Positions 17,939 to 26,398 of a stretch of DNA of 64,000 bases are shown here, in pieces (position 1 is the stretch's first letter; each line of letters begins with the position of its first letter). Location of the stretch: assembly GCA_965276765.1 (NCBI GenBank), contig OZ255627.1:3224001-3288000 (forward strand), written 5' to 3'. A program made the position numbers and the translations under genes. The notes beneath the pieces were generated by a model that saw only the letters and a program-made list of their open reading frames with translations, ran no database searches and was not told the origin of the DNA. Origin of the DNA: G965276765 sp965276765 (GTDB lineage: Bacteria; Actinomycetota; Acidimicrobiia; Acidimicrobiales; Palsa-688).

Positions 17939-17993
17939 TTTTTTCTCTGCCCACTTTTCCGGACTCTCACTCCGTAAAAGTGGGCAGAGAAAA
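17939..17993. repeat. Long palindrome with TTTTCTC/GAGAAAA ends, different core
   Basis: A perfect 18-bp inverted repeat (TTTTCTCTGCCCACTTTT at 17941-17958, complement at 17976-17993) is extended by CGGA/TCCG around a CTCTCAC loop. It lies 3' of dnaE2 and before a convergent gene. It shares only its ends with the other palindromes, and again T precedes and A follows the stem. Confidence 0.85.
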
Positions 17994-18038
17994 TACAACG
18001 AGGGACGGGTGAGGAGGGCCGGCGCTCGGGGCCGGCGC

Positions 18039-18518
18039 TCAGGCCGGGTCGTAGTGGCGCCGGTCGTGCGCGGTCAGGGCCACGTAGGGGCAGTGGCGGC
18101 AGCCCGACGCGCAGCACGTCCCTCGATCCCACAGATACCGGGCCGTCATCACGAACAGACCCGATCCGGGATCGATGTAGCCCGCCTCGCCGGCGTCGAC
18201 GGCCGCTTCGTGGGCGGCGACGATCGCTGTGGCGTCGGGCCGGGCCAGGTCGAGGCGCTCGGGGTGGGGGATCATGAGCGCCGGGTCCCATCCTTCGCCC
18301 CGGGACCGCCGCCGGACCGACGTGAGGATCAGCCACCACGAGGCCAGCCCGTGCTCACAGCACCCGGACGGCTCGACGAGGCAGTCGTCCGGGCATCGGC
18401 ACACGCCGTCGGCGAGCCATTCGGCCAGGGTGACATGGTCGGGAGGCGCCCATCCGCTGTTGCGTTCGAACCACTCGTAGGCGGCGGCGACCGGGTCGTC
18501 GCCTGGCTCGGGGGACAC
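18039..18518 (-). CDS. Cysteine-rich DUF5522 protein
   Basis: The product has 159 residues. The C-terminus holds the DUF5522 signature: YIDPGSGLFVMTARYLWDRG, then CCASGCRHCPY. A second cluster, CRCPDDC and GCCEHG, lies near residues 40-60, giving nine Cys in all, so a metal or Fe-S site is plausible. The start is set at GTG 18518, because TACGGT lies 7 nt upstream in a leaderless arrangement; a GTG at 18527 would precede that -10's expected transcription start. It lies between dnaE2 and the alkB-like gene, but no function is established for the family. Confidence 0.75.
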   Translation of the reverse strand: MSPEPGDDPVAAAYEWFERNSGWAPPDHVTLAEWLADGVCRCPDDCLVEPSGCCEHGLASWWLILTSVRRRSRGEGWDPALMIPHPERLDLARPDATAIVAAHEAAVDAGEAGYIDPGSGLFVMTARYLWDRGTCCASGCRHCPYVALTAHDRRHYDPA

Positions 18519-18562
18519 GCTGCGCACCGTACGACAGGCTGGGCGCTAGCCGACCGCCGGGC

Positions 18563-19189
18563 TCAGCGGACGCCACGCGGGCGAAACTGCACGCTGATCC
18601 TGGCCCCGATGGGCCGGGAGGTCTTGGGCACGGCGTGCTCCCAGGTGCGTTGGCAGCTGCCCCCCATGACCAGCAGGTCCCCGCGACCGAGCTCGAAGCG
18701 CATCGCCGTCCTGCCGTGACGCGGCCTCAGCAGGAGTCCCCGAGGTTCGCCGAGGGAAACGATCGCCACCATGGTGTCCTCGCTCGAACCGCGACCGATC
18801 GTGTCTCCGTGCCAGGCGACACTGTCACGCCCATCGCGGTAGAGGCACAGCCCGGCGGTGCGGAACGGCTCGCCGAGCTCGTCGAGGTACCGGTCGTCCA
18901 GGGCCCGCCTGGCCTCGTCGAGGGCCGGGTGGGGGAGCGGTGCGCCCTCTCCGTAGAAGCGAACGAGGCGGGGGACGTCGACCACCCGGTCGTACATGCG
19001 CCTCCGCTCGGCATGCCACTCGACCGCATCCCTGACCTGCTGGGCCAGGGCGTCGGCCTCCTCGATCCAGCCGCGTTGCACGTCGATCCACGCGCCCTGC
19101 GTGAGGACGATGCGCTCGGTACAGGTTCCGAGTGGCCCCGGTCGCGGCCGGCCGGTGACGTCGAGCAGCGAGCCCTGCACAGCGCTCAT
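18563..19189 (-). CDS. alkB: AlkB-like 2-oxoglutarate/Fe(II) dioxygenase
   Basis: The product has 208 residues with the dioxygenase core: VAWHGDTIG supplies H-x-D, WEHAVPKTSRPIGARISVQFR supplies the distal His and the 2OG-binding Arg, and GDLLVMGGSCQRTW precedes them. These are the features of AlkB, which oxidatively removes alkyl groups from DNA or RNA bases. The start at ATG 19189 lies 6 nt after TATGGT. A near-palindromic LexA box upstream suggests SOS control alongside the mutasome genes, rather than Ada control. Confidence 0.87.
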   Translation of the reverse strand: MSAVQGSLLDVTGRPRPGPLGTCTERIVLTQGAWIDVQRGWIEEADALAQQVRDAVEWHAERRRMYDRVVDVPRLVRFYGEGAPLPHPALDEARRALDDRYLDELGEPFRTAGLCLYRDGRDSVAWHGDTIGRGSSEDTMVAIVSLGEPRGLLLRPRHGRTAMRFELGRGDLLVMGGSCQRTWEHAVPKTSRPIGARISVQFRPRGVR

Positions 19190-19195
19190 GACGCC

Positions 19196-19225
19196 ACCAT
19201 ACCCGACGTACCAAACATACGTTCG
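19196..19225 (-). promoter_or_regulatory. LexA-like box and leaderless -10 of the alkB-like gene
   Basis: On the minus strand CGAACGTATGTTTG (19225-19212) matches the LexA box with one arm mismatch. TATGGT (19201-19196) lies 10 nt on, and ATG follows exactly 6 nt after it. The box is further from the -10 than in the imuA' and dnaE2 promoters, and would cover the -35. Confidence 0.7.
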
Positions 19226-19373
19226 CCGCCCTCGCTTCGGCCAGTACGGTAGAAATGGACGATTCCGCGGGGTCGTCGGAGAAAGAATCGCCCCGCAGCC
19301 ATGTCGGGCCATTCACCGACCTGTCAGACTCAAGTCCGACTACACCAGGACCGACGGGCAAAGAACGAGGTAG

Positions 19374-20327
19374 ATGACCACCACCGAAGCCGTTCTCGAC
19401 GCAGCACCTCTCGAGTCGGGCGGGGCCGAGCCCGATCTCAAGCGGACCTGGGAACAGGTGGTCCTCGGCCTGTTCATCGCCGTCCCTTTCCTCGCCGTGG
19501 TCGCCGCCATTCCGGTGCTCTGGGGCACCGGCCTCTCCTGGCGCGACGTGGTGATCGCCTCCGCCATGTATGCCATCACCGGGCACGGCGTCACCATCGG
19601 CTTCCACCGCCACTTCACGCATCACGCCTTCCGGGCCCCCAGATGGCTTCGGGTCGTCCTCGCCGTGTGCGGGAACATGGCCATCCAGGGTCCGGTGATC
19701 CGGTGGGTCGCCGACCATCGCAAGCATCACCGCTTCTCCGACCGCGATGGCGACCCCCACTCGCCGTGGCGCTACGGCCGCACGGTCAGGGCCCTCACCA
19801 AGGGGTTCGTCTACGCCCACCTCGGATGGCTGTTCGATGTCGAGCAGACCTCGGAGCAGAAGTACGCCCCGGATCTCTGCAAGGACACCGCCATCAAGCG
19901 GGTGTCGAAGGCGTTTCCCCTCTGTGTGGTCGCCTCGATGCTGCTGCCGCCCCTCGTCGGCGGTCTGTGGTCGTGGTCGTGGGAGGGGGCGCTGACGGCG
20001 TTCTTCTGGGGCAGCCTCGTTCGCGTGGCGATGCTCCACCATGTGACCTTCTCGATCAACTCGATCTGTCACATGACCGGCCGCCAGCCGTTCAAGACGA
20101 AGGATCACAGCGGCAACGTGTGGTGGCTGGCCCTGCCGTCGATGGGGGAGGCGTGGCACAACTTCCACCATGCCGAGCCGACGTCGGCCCGCCACGGTGT
20201 CGGTCGCTTCGAGATCGACACGAGCGCCATGATCATCAGGACCATGGAGAAGCTGCGCTGGATCAGCGACGTGCGATGGCCCGATTCGGCCATCGTCGCC
20301 CGCCGGCGCATGGCCGCCATCGACTGA
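19374..20327 (+). CDS. Acyl-CoA/acyl-lipid delta-9 desaturase
   Basis: The product has 317 residues and is an integral membrane di-iron desaturase. The three His boxes are present: HRHFTHH (near 79), HRKHH (near 116) and HNFHH (near 263), plus hydrophobic segments before each. It probably introduces the delta-9 double bond into stearate/palmitate. The oleate made is the substrate of the tmsB/tmsA pair encoded convergently next door, so the three may form one lipid-branching pathway. ATG 19374 is preceded by GAGG. Confidence 0.92.
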   Translation: MTTTEAVLDAAPLESGGAEPDLKRTWEQVVLGLFIAVPFLAVVAAIPVLWGTGLSWRDVVIASAMYAITGHGVTIGFHRHFTHHAFRAPRWLRVVLAVCGNMAIQGPVIRWVADHRKHHRFSDRDGDPHSPWRYGRTVRALTKGFVYAHLGWLFDVEQTSEQKYAPDLCKDTAIKRVSKAFPLCVVASMLLPPLVGGLWSWSWEGALTAFFWGSLVRVAMLHHVTFSINSICHMTGRQPFKTKDHSGNVWWLALPSMGEAWHNFHHAEPTSARHGVGRFEIDTSAMIIRTMEKLRWISDVRWPDSAIVARRRMAAID

Positions 20328-20341
20328 CCGGCTGTCCGGTC
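20326..20341. terminator. Short hairpin between convergent lipid genes
   Basis: GACCGG-CTGT-CCGGTC overlaps the desaturase stop codon. It is a 6-bp perfect stem with no U-run, so only a weak candidate for bidirectional termination or pausing between two convergent genes. Confidence 0.3.
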
Positions 20342-20368
20342 CCGCCCGGCCCCCGGCGTTCGGGTCGG

Positions 20369-21658
20369 CTACGACATCCCGGCCATCGAGAGCGGCGCCC
20401 TCGTGCGGCCGAAGTCGGGCCGCAGCGGCATGCCCGCATCGCCGCCCTCGGTGCGAACGGCGAGCACCTGGTGCAACTCGATCCTTCGCTGCTCGAACCC
20501 GAGACGGGACGCCGCAAGATAGAGCCGCCAGACGCGGGCCCGACCCTCCCCGACCTCGGCCACCGCTTCGTCCCAGTGGTCGTCGAGGTTGGCGGACCAG
20601 GCGGTGACGGTCCGGGCGTAGTGCTCGCGCAGGTTCTCCGCGTGTCGCACCTCGAGGCCGGCGTCCTGGATGGCGGAGATGATGAAGCCGACCGCTTCGA
20701 TCTCGCCGTCGGGGAACACGTAGCGGTTGAGGAACCCGCTGGTGTGCCTGACCGGCTCTGTCGTCGTGGGCCGGGTGATGCAGTGGTTGAGCAGGCGCCC
20801 CTGGGGGCGAAGCTTGGAGGCGAGGAAGGCGGCGTAGGACGCCACGTTGCGGGCTCCGATGTGCTCGGTGAGCCCGATGCTGCTCACGGCGTCGAATCCG
20901 GTCTCCGTGACGTCGCGGTAGTCACCGTGGCGGATCTCCGCCGTGTCGGCGAGGCCGGCCTCGACGATGGCCTTCTGTCCCCACTCGGCCTGTTGGCGCG
21001 ACAGGGTCACGCCGATCACCGTGGCGCCGTAGTGCTCGGCGGCGTGACGCACCATCGTCCCCCAGCCGCATCCCACGTCGAGGAGCCGCTGACCCGGGCG
21101 CAGATCGAGCTTGCGGCACACGAGGTCGACCTTTTCCTCCTGGGCCTCGTCGAGCGAAGCGGCGCCGCTCGGGTAGACGGCGCAGGTGTAGGCCATCGTG
21201 GGTCCGAGGAGCCACTCGTAGAAGCGATTGGAGACGTCGTAGTGGTGGCTTATCGCTCGTGAGTCTCGGCTCATCGAGTGGCGAAGCCCCCACCACAGCC
21301 CGGGGTGCACCTCCTCAGGGGGCGGCGGGAGCGGGCGCAGCACCCGAAGGCCGAGCTGGCGGAGCACGTCGATGCGCTCGGCCCTGCTCAGGGAAGGGAC
21401 GCTGTCGCCGGCCAGCAGGCGAAGGGCATCGAAGATGTCGCCCTCCACGTCGAGGTAGCCCGAGACGTAGGCGCGGGCCAGCCCCAGGCTGCCCGCCGCC
21501 GTGGCCAGATAGTTGAGAGCTCTCGGGTCGACGATTCTGATGGTCGTCGGCGCATCAGGCGGTCCCGTGCTGCTGCCATCGAACGCCTCGAAGGCGACGG
21601 GCAGATCGAGACCGATGACCCGGGCCATCACCGATGCGACCGGCATTCGGATTGCCAT
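20369..21658 (-). CDS. tmsB: Fatty-acid C10 methyltransferase (CFA synthase family)
   Basis: The product has 429 residues of the cyclopropane synthase family: LDVGCGWGTMVRHAAEHYGATVIGVTLS (SAM site, near 190-220), ISHHYDVSNRFYEWLLG and EHIGARNVASYAAFLASKL. The adjacent FAD-linked reductase (tmsA) makes the pair diagnostic of 10-methyl fatty acid (tuberculostearic acid) synthesis, in which TmsB/BfaB/UfaA1 methylates oleoyl phospholipid at C10. Without that neighbour it could be read as a plain CFA synthase. The start at 21658 is 35 nt downstream of tmsA, in the same operon. Confidence 0.85.
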   Translation of the reverse strand: MAIRMPVASVMARVIGLDLPVAFEAFDGSSTGPPDAPTTIRIVDPRALNYLATAAGSLGLARAYVSGYLDVEGDIFDALRLLAGDSVPSLSRAERIDVLRQLGLRVLRPLPPPPEEVHPGLWWGLRHSMSRDSRAISHHYDVSNRFYEWLLGPTMAYTCAVYPSGAASLDEAQEEKVDLVCRKLDLRPGQRLLDVGCGWGTMVRHAAEHYGATVIGVTLSRQQAEWGQKAIVEAGLADTAEIRHGDYRDVTETGFDAVSSIGLTEHIGARNVASYAAFLASKLRPQGRLLNHCITRPTTTEPVRHTSGFLNRYVFPDGEIEAVGFIISAIQDAGLEVRHAENLREHYARTVTAWSANLDDHWDEAVAEVGEGRARVWRLYLAASRLGFEQRRIELHQVLAVRTEGGDAGMPLRPDFGRTRAPLSMAGMS

Positions 21659-21693
21659 TTCCCCTTATCCCTTCTTCCTGATGACTGAGTTCC

Positions 21694-23160
21694 TTACCGG
21701 CTCGCAACGCATTTGGCGTAGAGATCGAGAAGCCGGCCGGCCGGGTCGTAGCTCGCCTTGAGATCCCGGTATACGGGACCGTTGTACTGCGACCAGAACG
21801 TCTCCTCGTCGTAGAACGAGGTCGAGTAGAGCGACTTGCGGCCACCGAGGCGGCCGACCTCGGCTTCGACCCACCGGTTGTGATAGGCGGCGTCCATCCC
21901 TGGGCCGATCGGGCACGCCGACCAGAACCCGAAGTTCAGGTACAGGGCGCCAGGGCGGAGCGGATAGAGGGGCCACTCGGGGCCGCCGGCCTGCTGGCGG
22001 AGCGGGCAGAGCCACACCGGTGAGATGGGGACCTCCCGGGTGAAGCCGGCCAGGAACTCGGCGGCCCGTTCGACCGGCACCTCGACGTCTTGGATCACGT
22101 CTTCCATGTCGGGGTGCCCGAGCCAACGGTCGATGGTCCTCTTGACCCCGAAGCGCTGCTCGACGGCGAGGATGCGCCAGTAAGTATCGGAGCGCAGCCA
22201 CCTCGCCCCCAAGAGCCGGCGGACCCAGGGGACCTGCACCTTGAACGCCCGGGAACACCAGAACCAGTCCGTATCCCAGCGCCACAGGTAGTTGCGGGTC
22301 GTCAGCCAGTCCTCGCGCTTGTCCCGGATCGACAGGTAGTAGATGTGCTCGCCGCGGTAGTCGCTGAGCGGGCCGGGGTCGTCGCTCCAGGAGCCGAGCG
22401 TCAGGTAGCACTCGTCGGGGCCGAAGACGGTGCCGTCGACGAAGGCCACATCCTCCCCGTCGTAGCTGCCGTCCTCGCAGACGCGTTCGAGCGTCCGCAC
22501 GAGGTCAGGGAAATGGGAAAAACGGAGATGGCGGAGGCGCACCCAGGGTTTGACCGCTTCGAGCTGGATCTTGACTCGCAGGGCGTAGCCCAGGGTCCCG
22601 TAGGAGTTGGGGAACCCGAAGAAGAGATCGGCGTGCGGCCCCGAAGGAGTGGCGGTCACCAGCTCGCCGGCGCCGGTCAGGACGTCGAGCTCGAGCATCG
22701 ACTCGTGGGGCATCCCGTTGCGAAACGAGGAGCTCTCGATGCCGAGGCCCGTCACCGCCCCGCCGATGGTGATGGTCTTGAGCTCAGGGACGACCTTGGG
22801 CATGAGGCCGTAGGGGAGGGTGGCGTCCACCAGGTGCTCGTAGGTGGTCATGCCGCCCACGTCGGCGGTCGCCGTGGCGCGGTCGATCTCGATCACGCCG
22901 TCGAAGGCGCCGACGTCGAGGCCCGGCGTCGTCGCCCGTAGCCGCGGCCGGAAGAGATTGGAGGTCTTCTTGGCCAGCCGTACCGGCGCGCCGGGCGGAA
23001 TGGCGTTGTAGTCGCCCTTCAGGGCGGCCACGTGCACGTGGTAGGAGAGCCACGCCGGCGATGTCTGTCGCCGGGTTGTCGAGGCGAGCCGGTCGTGGTC
23101 TTCGGGTCTCGTCCGGCGCTCGTCGGCCGTCTCGAGCCCCCGTGGTCCTTCGGCCGGCAT
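21694..23160 (-). CDS. tmsA: FAD-linked 10-methylene fatty acyl reductase
   Basis: The product has 488 residues and a DWARF1/DHCR24-like FAD-binding PCMH domain: IPPGAPVRLAKKTSNLFR, TADVGGMTTYEHLVDATL, ITIGGAVTGLGIESSSF and HESMLELDVLTG. In mycobacteria and relatives TmsA/BfaA reduces the 10-methylene intermediate made by TmsB to the 10-methyl lipid. ATG 23160 lies exactly 6 nt after TAGCTT, a leaderless promoter that also fixes the start. It is the first gene of the tmsA-tmsB operon. The first 35 residues are polar and not conserved. Confidence 0.85.
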   Translation of the reverse strand: MPAEGPRGLETADERRTRPEDHDRLASTTRRQTSPAWLSYHVHVAALKGDYNAIPPGAPVRLAKKTSNLFRPRLRATTPGLDVGAFDGVIEIDRATATADVGGMTTYEHLVDATLPYGLMPKVVPELKTITIGGAVTGLGIESSSFRNGMPHESMLELDVLTGAGELVTATPSGPHADLFFGFPNSYGTLGYALRVKIQLEAVKPWVRLRHLRFSHFPDLVRTLERVCEDGSYDGEDVAFVDGTVFGPDECYLTLGSWSDDPGPLSDYRGEHIYYLSIRDKREDWLTTRNYLWRWDTDWFWCSRAFKVQVPWVRRLLGARWLRSDTYWRILAVEQRFGVKRTIDRWLGHPDMEDVIQDVEVPVERAAEFLAGFTREVPISPVWLCPLRQQAGGPEWPLYPLRPGALYLNFGFWSACPIGPGMDAAYHNRWVEAEVGRLGGRKSLYSTSFYDEETFWSQYNGPVYRDLKASYDPAGRLLDLYAKCVASR

Positions 23161-23360
23161 CTCGCGAAGCTACCCGGCCGGCGCTGCGCTTTTCGACTGC
23201 GATCCGATCGCGAGCGCTGCGGGGCCGGCGGGGATGCCAGGATGGGAGGGTGCATCGGTCTCCGCCCGCCTCGGCTTCGCCGTCGTCGACGAACTCGATC
23301 GACGAGCCCGAGTCGGAGTCGGAGGCGGAATCCGAGGAGGATGGCGGACCAGAGGAGCCG

Positions 23361-25520
23361 ATGTCGGCACCGGAGGCACGGGACGTGAACAATCACGGTC
23401 CTCTGCGCCCGGTCGAGCTCGCCACCGCCGCCGTGCTCGGCGCCATGACCGTGGTGTTGGTGGTGGCGGGATCGTTCCTCCCCCACGCCACCGCCTTGAC
23501 TGCGCTCGGCGCGGTCCCCTTGGGGGTGGTCGCGTTCCGGCACCGGCCGCGAGCGGTTCTGGCGGCCGCCGTCGCCTCGGCATCGGTCGGCTTCATCATT
23601 TCGGGGACGAGCGTGATCCCCACCATCGCTGCCTGCGCCGTCATCGGCGGGCTCGGCGGTCACGCCCGCAAGAAGAGGTGGAGCATCTGGGCCCTGCTCG
23701 GCGCCACGGCGGTGATCGGCCCGATCCTGGGGGCGGGGGCCGACGCCCTGTTCTGGGTGTTCGGGTCCCTGCGCGCCCTCGCCTTCCAGCAGCTCCTTGC
23801 CACCTCCCGGGGCCTGGCCGGGGTGATCGGGCGGGTCCTCGACCTGGTGGGCCGGTGGATACCGGGCGGCGCCCATCTCGGTCGCGACGTCGCCCACGCC
23901 ATCAACCACATTGCCGCTTTCGCCGTCCGCAACTGGTGGGAGCTCATCCCGCTCGGAGTCGTCGCCGCCATGGTCGTGGCAACGGTGATCATCTGGCTGG
24001 CGTTGCAGCCGGTGGTCGAGCGCCTCGAGCGGGTCACGGCCACCGACCGCCTGGCCGTCGCAGGGTCGCACTCCGACGAGGGGACCGCCGTCGCCCCCGT
24101 GCCGGTCGGTCTGGTGGACGTCAGGGTCCGTTATCCCGGCGCCACCGTCGATGCCCTACGTCGGATATCAACCGATATCGACGAGCGACAACTGGTCGCC
24201 ATCCTCGGGCCCAACGGTTCGGGTAAGTCGACCCTCGCCCGCGTGCTCGCCGGTCGCCCCCCGACGAGCGGCCAGGTCATCAGGGCGGGGGCGGCCGGGC
24301 TCGGTCTGCCCGACGGGACCGCCGTGATCGCCCAGAGGCCCGAGAGCCAGGTCCTCGGCGTGAGGGTGATCGACGACCTCGTATGGGGGCTGGCCCGCGA
24401 TGCCGAGGTCGACGTCGCCGCGCTTCTCGACGAGGTGGGACTGCACGGCATGGAACGCCGCGAGACGTCGGGCCTCTCCGGTGGTCAGCTGCAGCGTCTG
24501 GCCATTGCCGCCGCGCTCGCCCGCCGGCCACGCCTGCTGATCTCCGATGAGTCGACGGCGATGGTCGACCCCGACGGTCGCTCGAGCCTGGTCGACCTTC
24601 TCGGCCGCCTGCCGCCCGAGCGAGCCATGACAGTGGTCCACGTCACGCATCGGCTGGCCGAGACGGCGGGCGCCGATCTGACCGTGCGCCTCGACGGGAG
24701 GCCCTGCGCGCGAGCGGGCGGTGGAGTCGATGATCGCGGCATGGAGAGCGTGACCAGCCATCCTCATCGGCCGCCGGTCGTGCCGGCCTCCGCTGCCGCT
24801 GCACCTCAGCTGGCGAGATCGGGTCCAATCCTCCGTCTGCGTGACGTCGGCCACATCTATGCCGAGGGCACCCCGTGGGCCAGGAACGCTCTGCGCCGGG
24901 TCAGCCTCGACATCGAGCGCGGCGACGGCGTGCTCGTCGTCGGTGGGAACGGCTCGGGCAAGACGACGCTCGCGTGGGCGATCGCCGGGCTCCTGCTGCC
25001 GAGCTCCGGTAGCTGCACGCTCGATGGGCGCCCCGTGCACCGCCAGGTGGGCGCCGTCGCCCTGGCCTTTCAGCATGCCCGCCTCCAGGTCCAGCGTTCG
25101 ACCGTCGGCCGCGACGTTCGAGCCGCCGGAGGAGTGGACAGAAAACGGGCCGAGGCCGCCCTCGGCCTCGTCGGCCTCGACCCCGACGAGCTGTGGTCGC
25201 GATCGGTCGACGAGCTGAGCGGCGGGCAGCTCCGTCGAGTGGCGCTGGCGGGGCTGCTGGCCAGGACCCCACGGGTGCTGGTGCTCGACGAGCCGCTGGC
25301 CGGCCTCGACGACGCCAGCCGGTCGGGCCTGAGCGAGGTGCTCGGCGACCTTCGTAGCCGTGGGCTCACGCTCGTGGTCATCTCCCACGAGCTCGATGGT
25401 GTCGGCGAGGTCTGCGACCGAGTGATCCGCCTCGAAGGTGGGGCCGTGGTTGCCGACGGGCCCATGAACGAGCTCACCGAGGCCCGTCTCGCCTCCATCG
25501 GCCGGTCGGGGCAGCCATGA
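23361..25520 (+). CDS. Single-chain ECF transporter: membrane domain fused to two ABC ATPases
   Basis: The product has 719 residues. The first 220 or so form a membrane domain (PVELATAAVLGAMTVVLVVAG onward, about six segments) like S-component or DUF2232 proteins. ATPase 1 follows (GPNGSGKS Walker A, LSGGQLQRLAIAAALARRPRLLISDE), then ATPase 2 (GGNGSGKT, LSGGQLRRVALAGLLARTPRVLVLDE). Mycobacterial Rv2326c has the same order, from memory. It works with the EcfT encoded next (ATGA overlap) to import a vitamin or metal of unknown identity. ATG 23361 has AGAGGAG just upstream; a GTG at 23250 would add 37 acidic residues. Confidence 0.85.
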   Translation: MSAPEARDVNNHGPLRPVELATAAVLGAMTVVLVVAGSFLPHATALTALGAVPLGVVAFRHRPRAVLAAAVASASVGFIISGTSVIPTIAACAVIGGLGGHARKKRWSIWALLGATAVIGPILGAGADALFWVFGSLRALAFQQLLATSRGLAGVIGRVLDLVGRWIPGGAHLGRDVAHAINHIAAFAVRNWWELIPLGVVAAMVVATVIIWLALQPVVERLERVTATDRLAVAGSHSDEGTAVAPVPVGLVDVRVRYPGATVDALRRISTDIDERQLVAILGPNGSGKSTLARVLAGRPPTSGQVIRAGAAGLGLPDGTAVIAQRPESQVLGVRVIDDLVWGLARDAEVDVAALLDEVGLHGMERRETSGLSGGQLQRLAIAAALARRPRLLISDESTAMVDPDGRSSLVDLLGRLPPERAMTVVHVTHRLAETAGADLTVRLDGRPCARAGGGVDDRGMESVTSHPHRPPVVPASAAAAPQLARSGPILRLRDVGHIYAEGTPWARNALRRVSLDIERGDGVLVVGGNGSGKTTLAWAIAGLLLPSSGSCTLDGRPVHRQVGAVALAFQHARLQVQRSTVGRDVRAAGGVDRKRAEAALGLVGLDPDELWSRSVDELSGGQLRRVALAGLLARTPRVLVLDEPLAGLDDASRSGLSEVLGDLRSRGLTLVVISHELDGVGEVCDRVIRLEGGAVVADGPMNELTEARLASIGRSGQP

Positions 25521-26383
25521 GCACGGCGACCGAGCCCCCGATCGGACCGGGCGTGCCGGGATCGGGGGACCTCGAGGCGGTCGATGCCGTCAGGCGCAAG
25601 CGCCGGCCCCGATCGTTCGTGCTGCTGCGCCAGATCGACGCCGACACCCCGATCCACCGGCTGTGGGCGGGGACCAAGCTGGTCGGGGCGGTGGCACTCA
25701 GCCTGACGGTCTCGCTCGTGCCGACCTGGCCGACGGTCGCCGTCATCGTTGTGCTGCTGTTCGCCTCGAGCTGGTTGGCGCGAGTCCCGCGCTCCGCTGT
25801 GCCCCGACCTCCGATCTGGCTGTGGCTGATCCTCGCGGTCGGCGGCGCCCTGACCGTCGTCTCGGGGGGCAGCCCCGAGGTCGCCATCGGCGACGCCCAC
25901 ATCGGCCTCGGCGGCCTGGAGAGCTATGTCCTCTTCACCGTCGTCAGCGTCATCCTCATCTGGGCCGGGATGCTCATCGGCTGGACGACATCGCTCGGCG
26001 AGGTCGGTCCGGCCATCGGCCGGTTGCTCGGTCCCCTGCGACGCCTCCGGATCCCCGCCGACGAATGGGCCATCGCCATTGCCCTGTGCATGCGCAGCCT
26101 GCCGTTGCTCGTGGAGGAGGTCAGGGTCCTCATGGCCGCCCGGCGCCTCCGGCCGATCGAGCGGGACCGCCGGCGCCCGCTGCGCTACCTCGACGAAGGG
26201 GCCGAGCTGCTCGTCGCCGCGCTCTCCGTTTCGTTGCGGCGGGCCGCCGAGATGGGTGAGGCCATGACGGCCAGGGGCGGGACCGCGAGCATCACCGAAC
26301 GGGCTCGGGGGCCGCGCCGCAGCGATGGCATCGCCATCGTGGTCATCGCCGTCGTGTGCGCGGCCGGCTTCTTCCTGCCGTGA
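25517..26383 (+). CDS. ecfT: ECF transporter transmembrane (T) component
   Basis: The product has 288 residues. After a polar N-terminus it has the EcfT pattern: DTPIHRLWAGTKLVGAVALSL, several hydrophobic segments and a C-terminal coupling helix region with the ATPase-contacting motifs MAARRLRPIERD and AMTARGG (A-R-G type). It links the two fused ATPases to the substrate-binding membrane domain. ATG 25517 overlaps the stop of the ATPase gene. Confidence 0.87.
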   Translation: MSTATEPPIGPGVPGSGDLEAVDAVRRKRRPRSFVLLRQIDADTPIHRLWAGTKLVGAVALSLTVSLVPTWPTVAVIVVLLFASSWLARVPRSAVPRPPIWLWLILAVGGALTVVSGGSPEVAIGDAHIGLGGLESYVLFTVVSVILIWAGMLIGWTTSLGEVGPAIGRLLGPLRRLRIPADEWAIAIALCMRSLPLLVEEVRVLMAARRLRPIERDRRRPLRYLDEGAELLVAALSVSLRRAAEMGEAMTARGGTASITERARGPRRSDGIAIVVIAVVCAAGFFLP

Positions 26384-26398
26384 GCGCGGATCGGTCTC

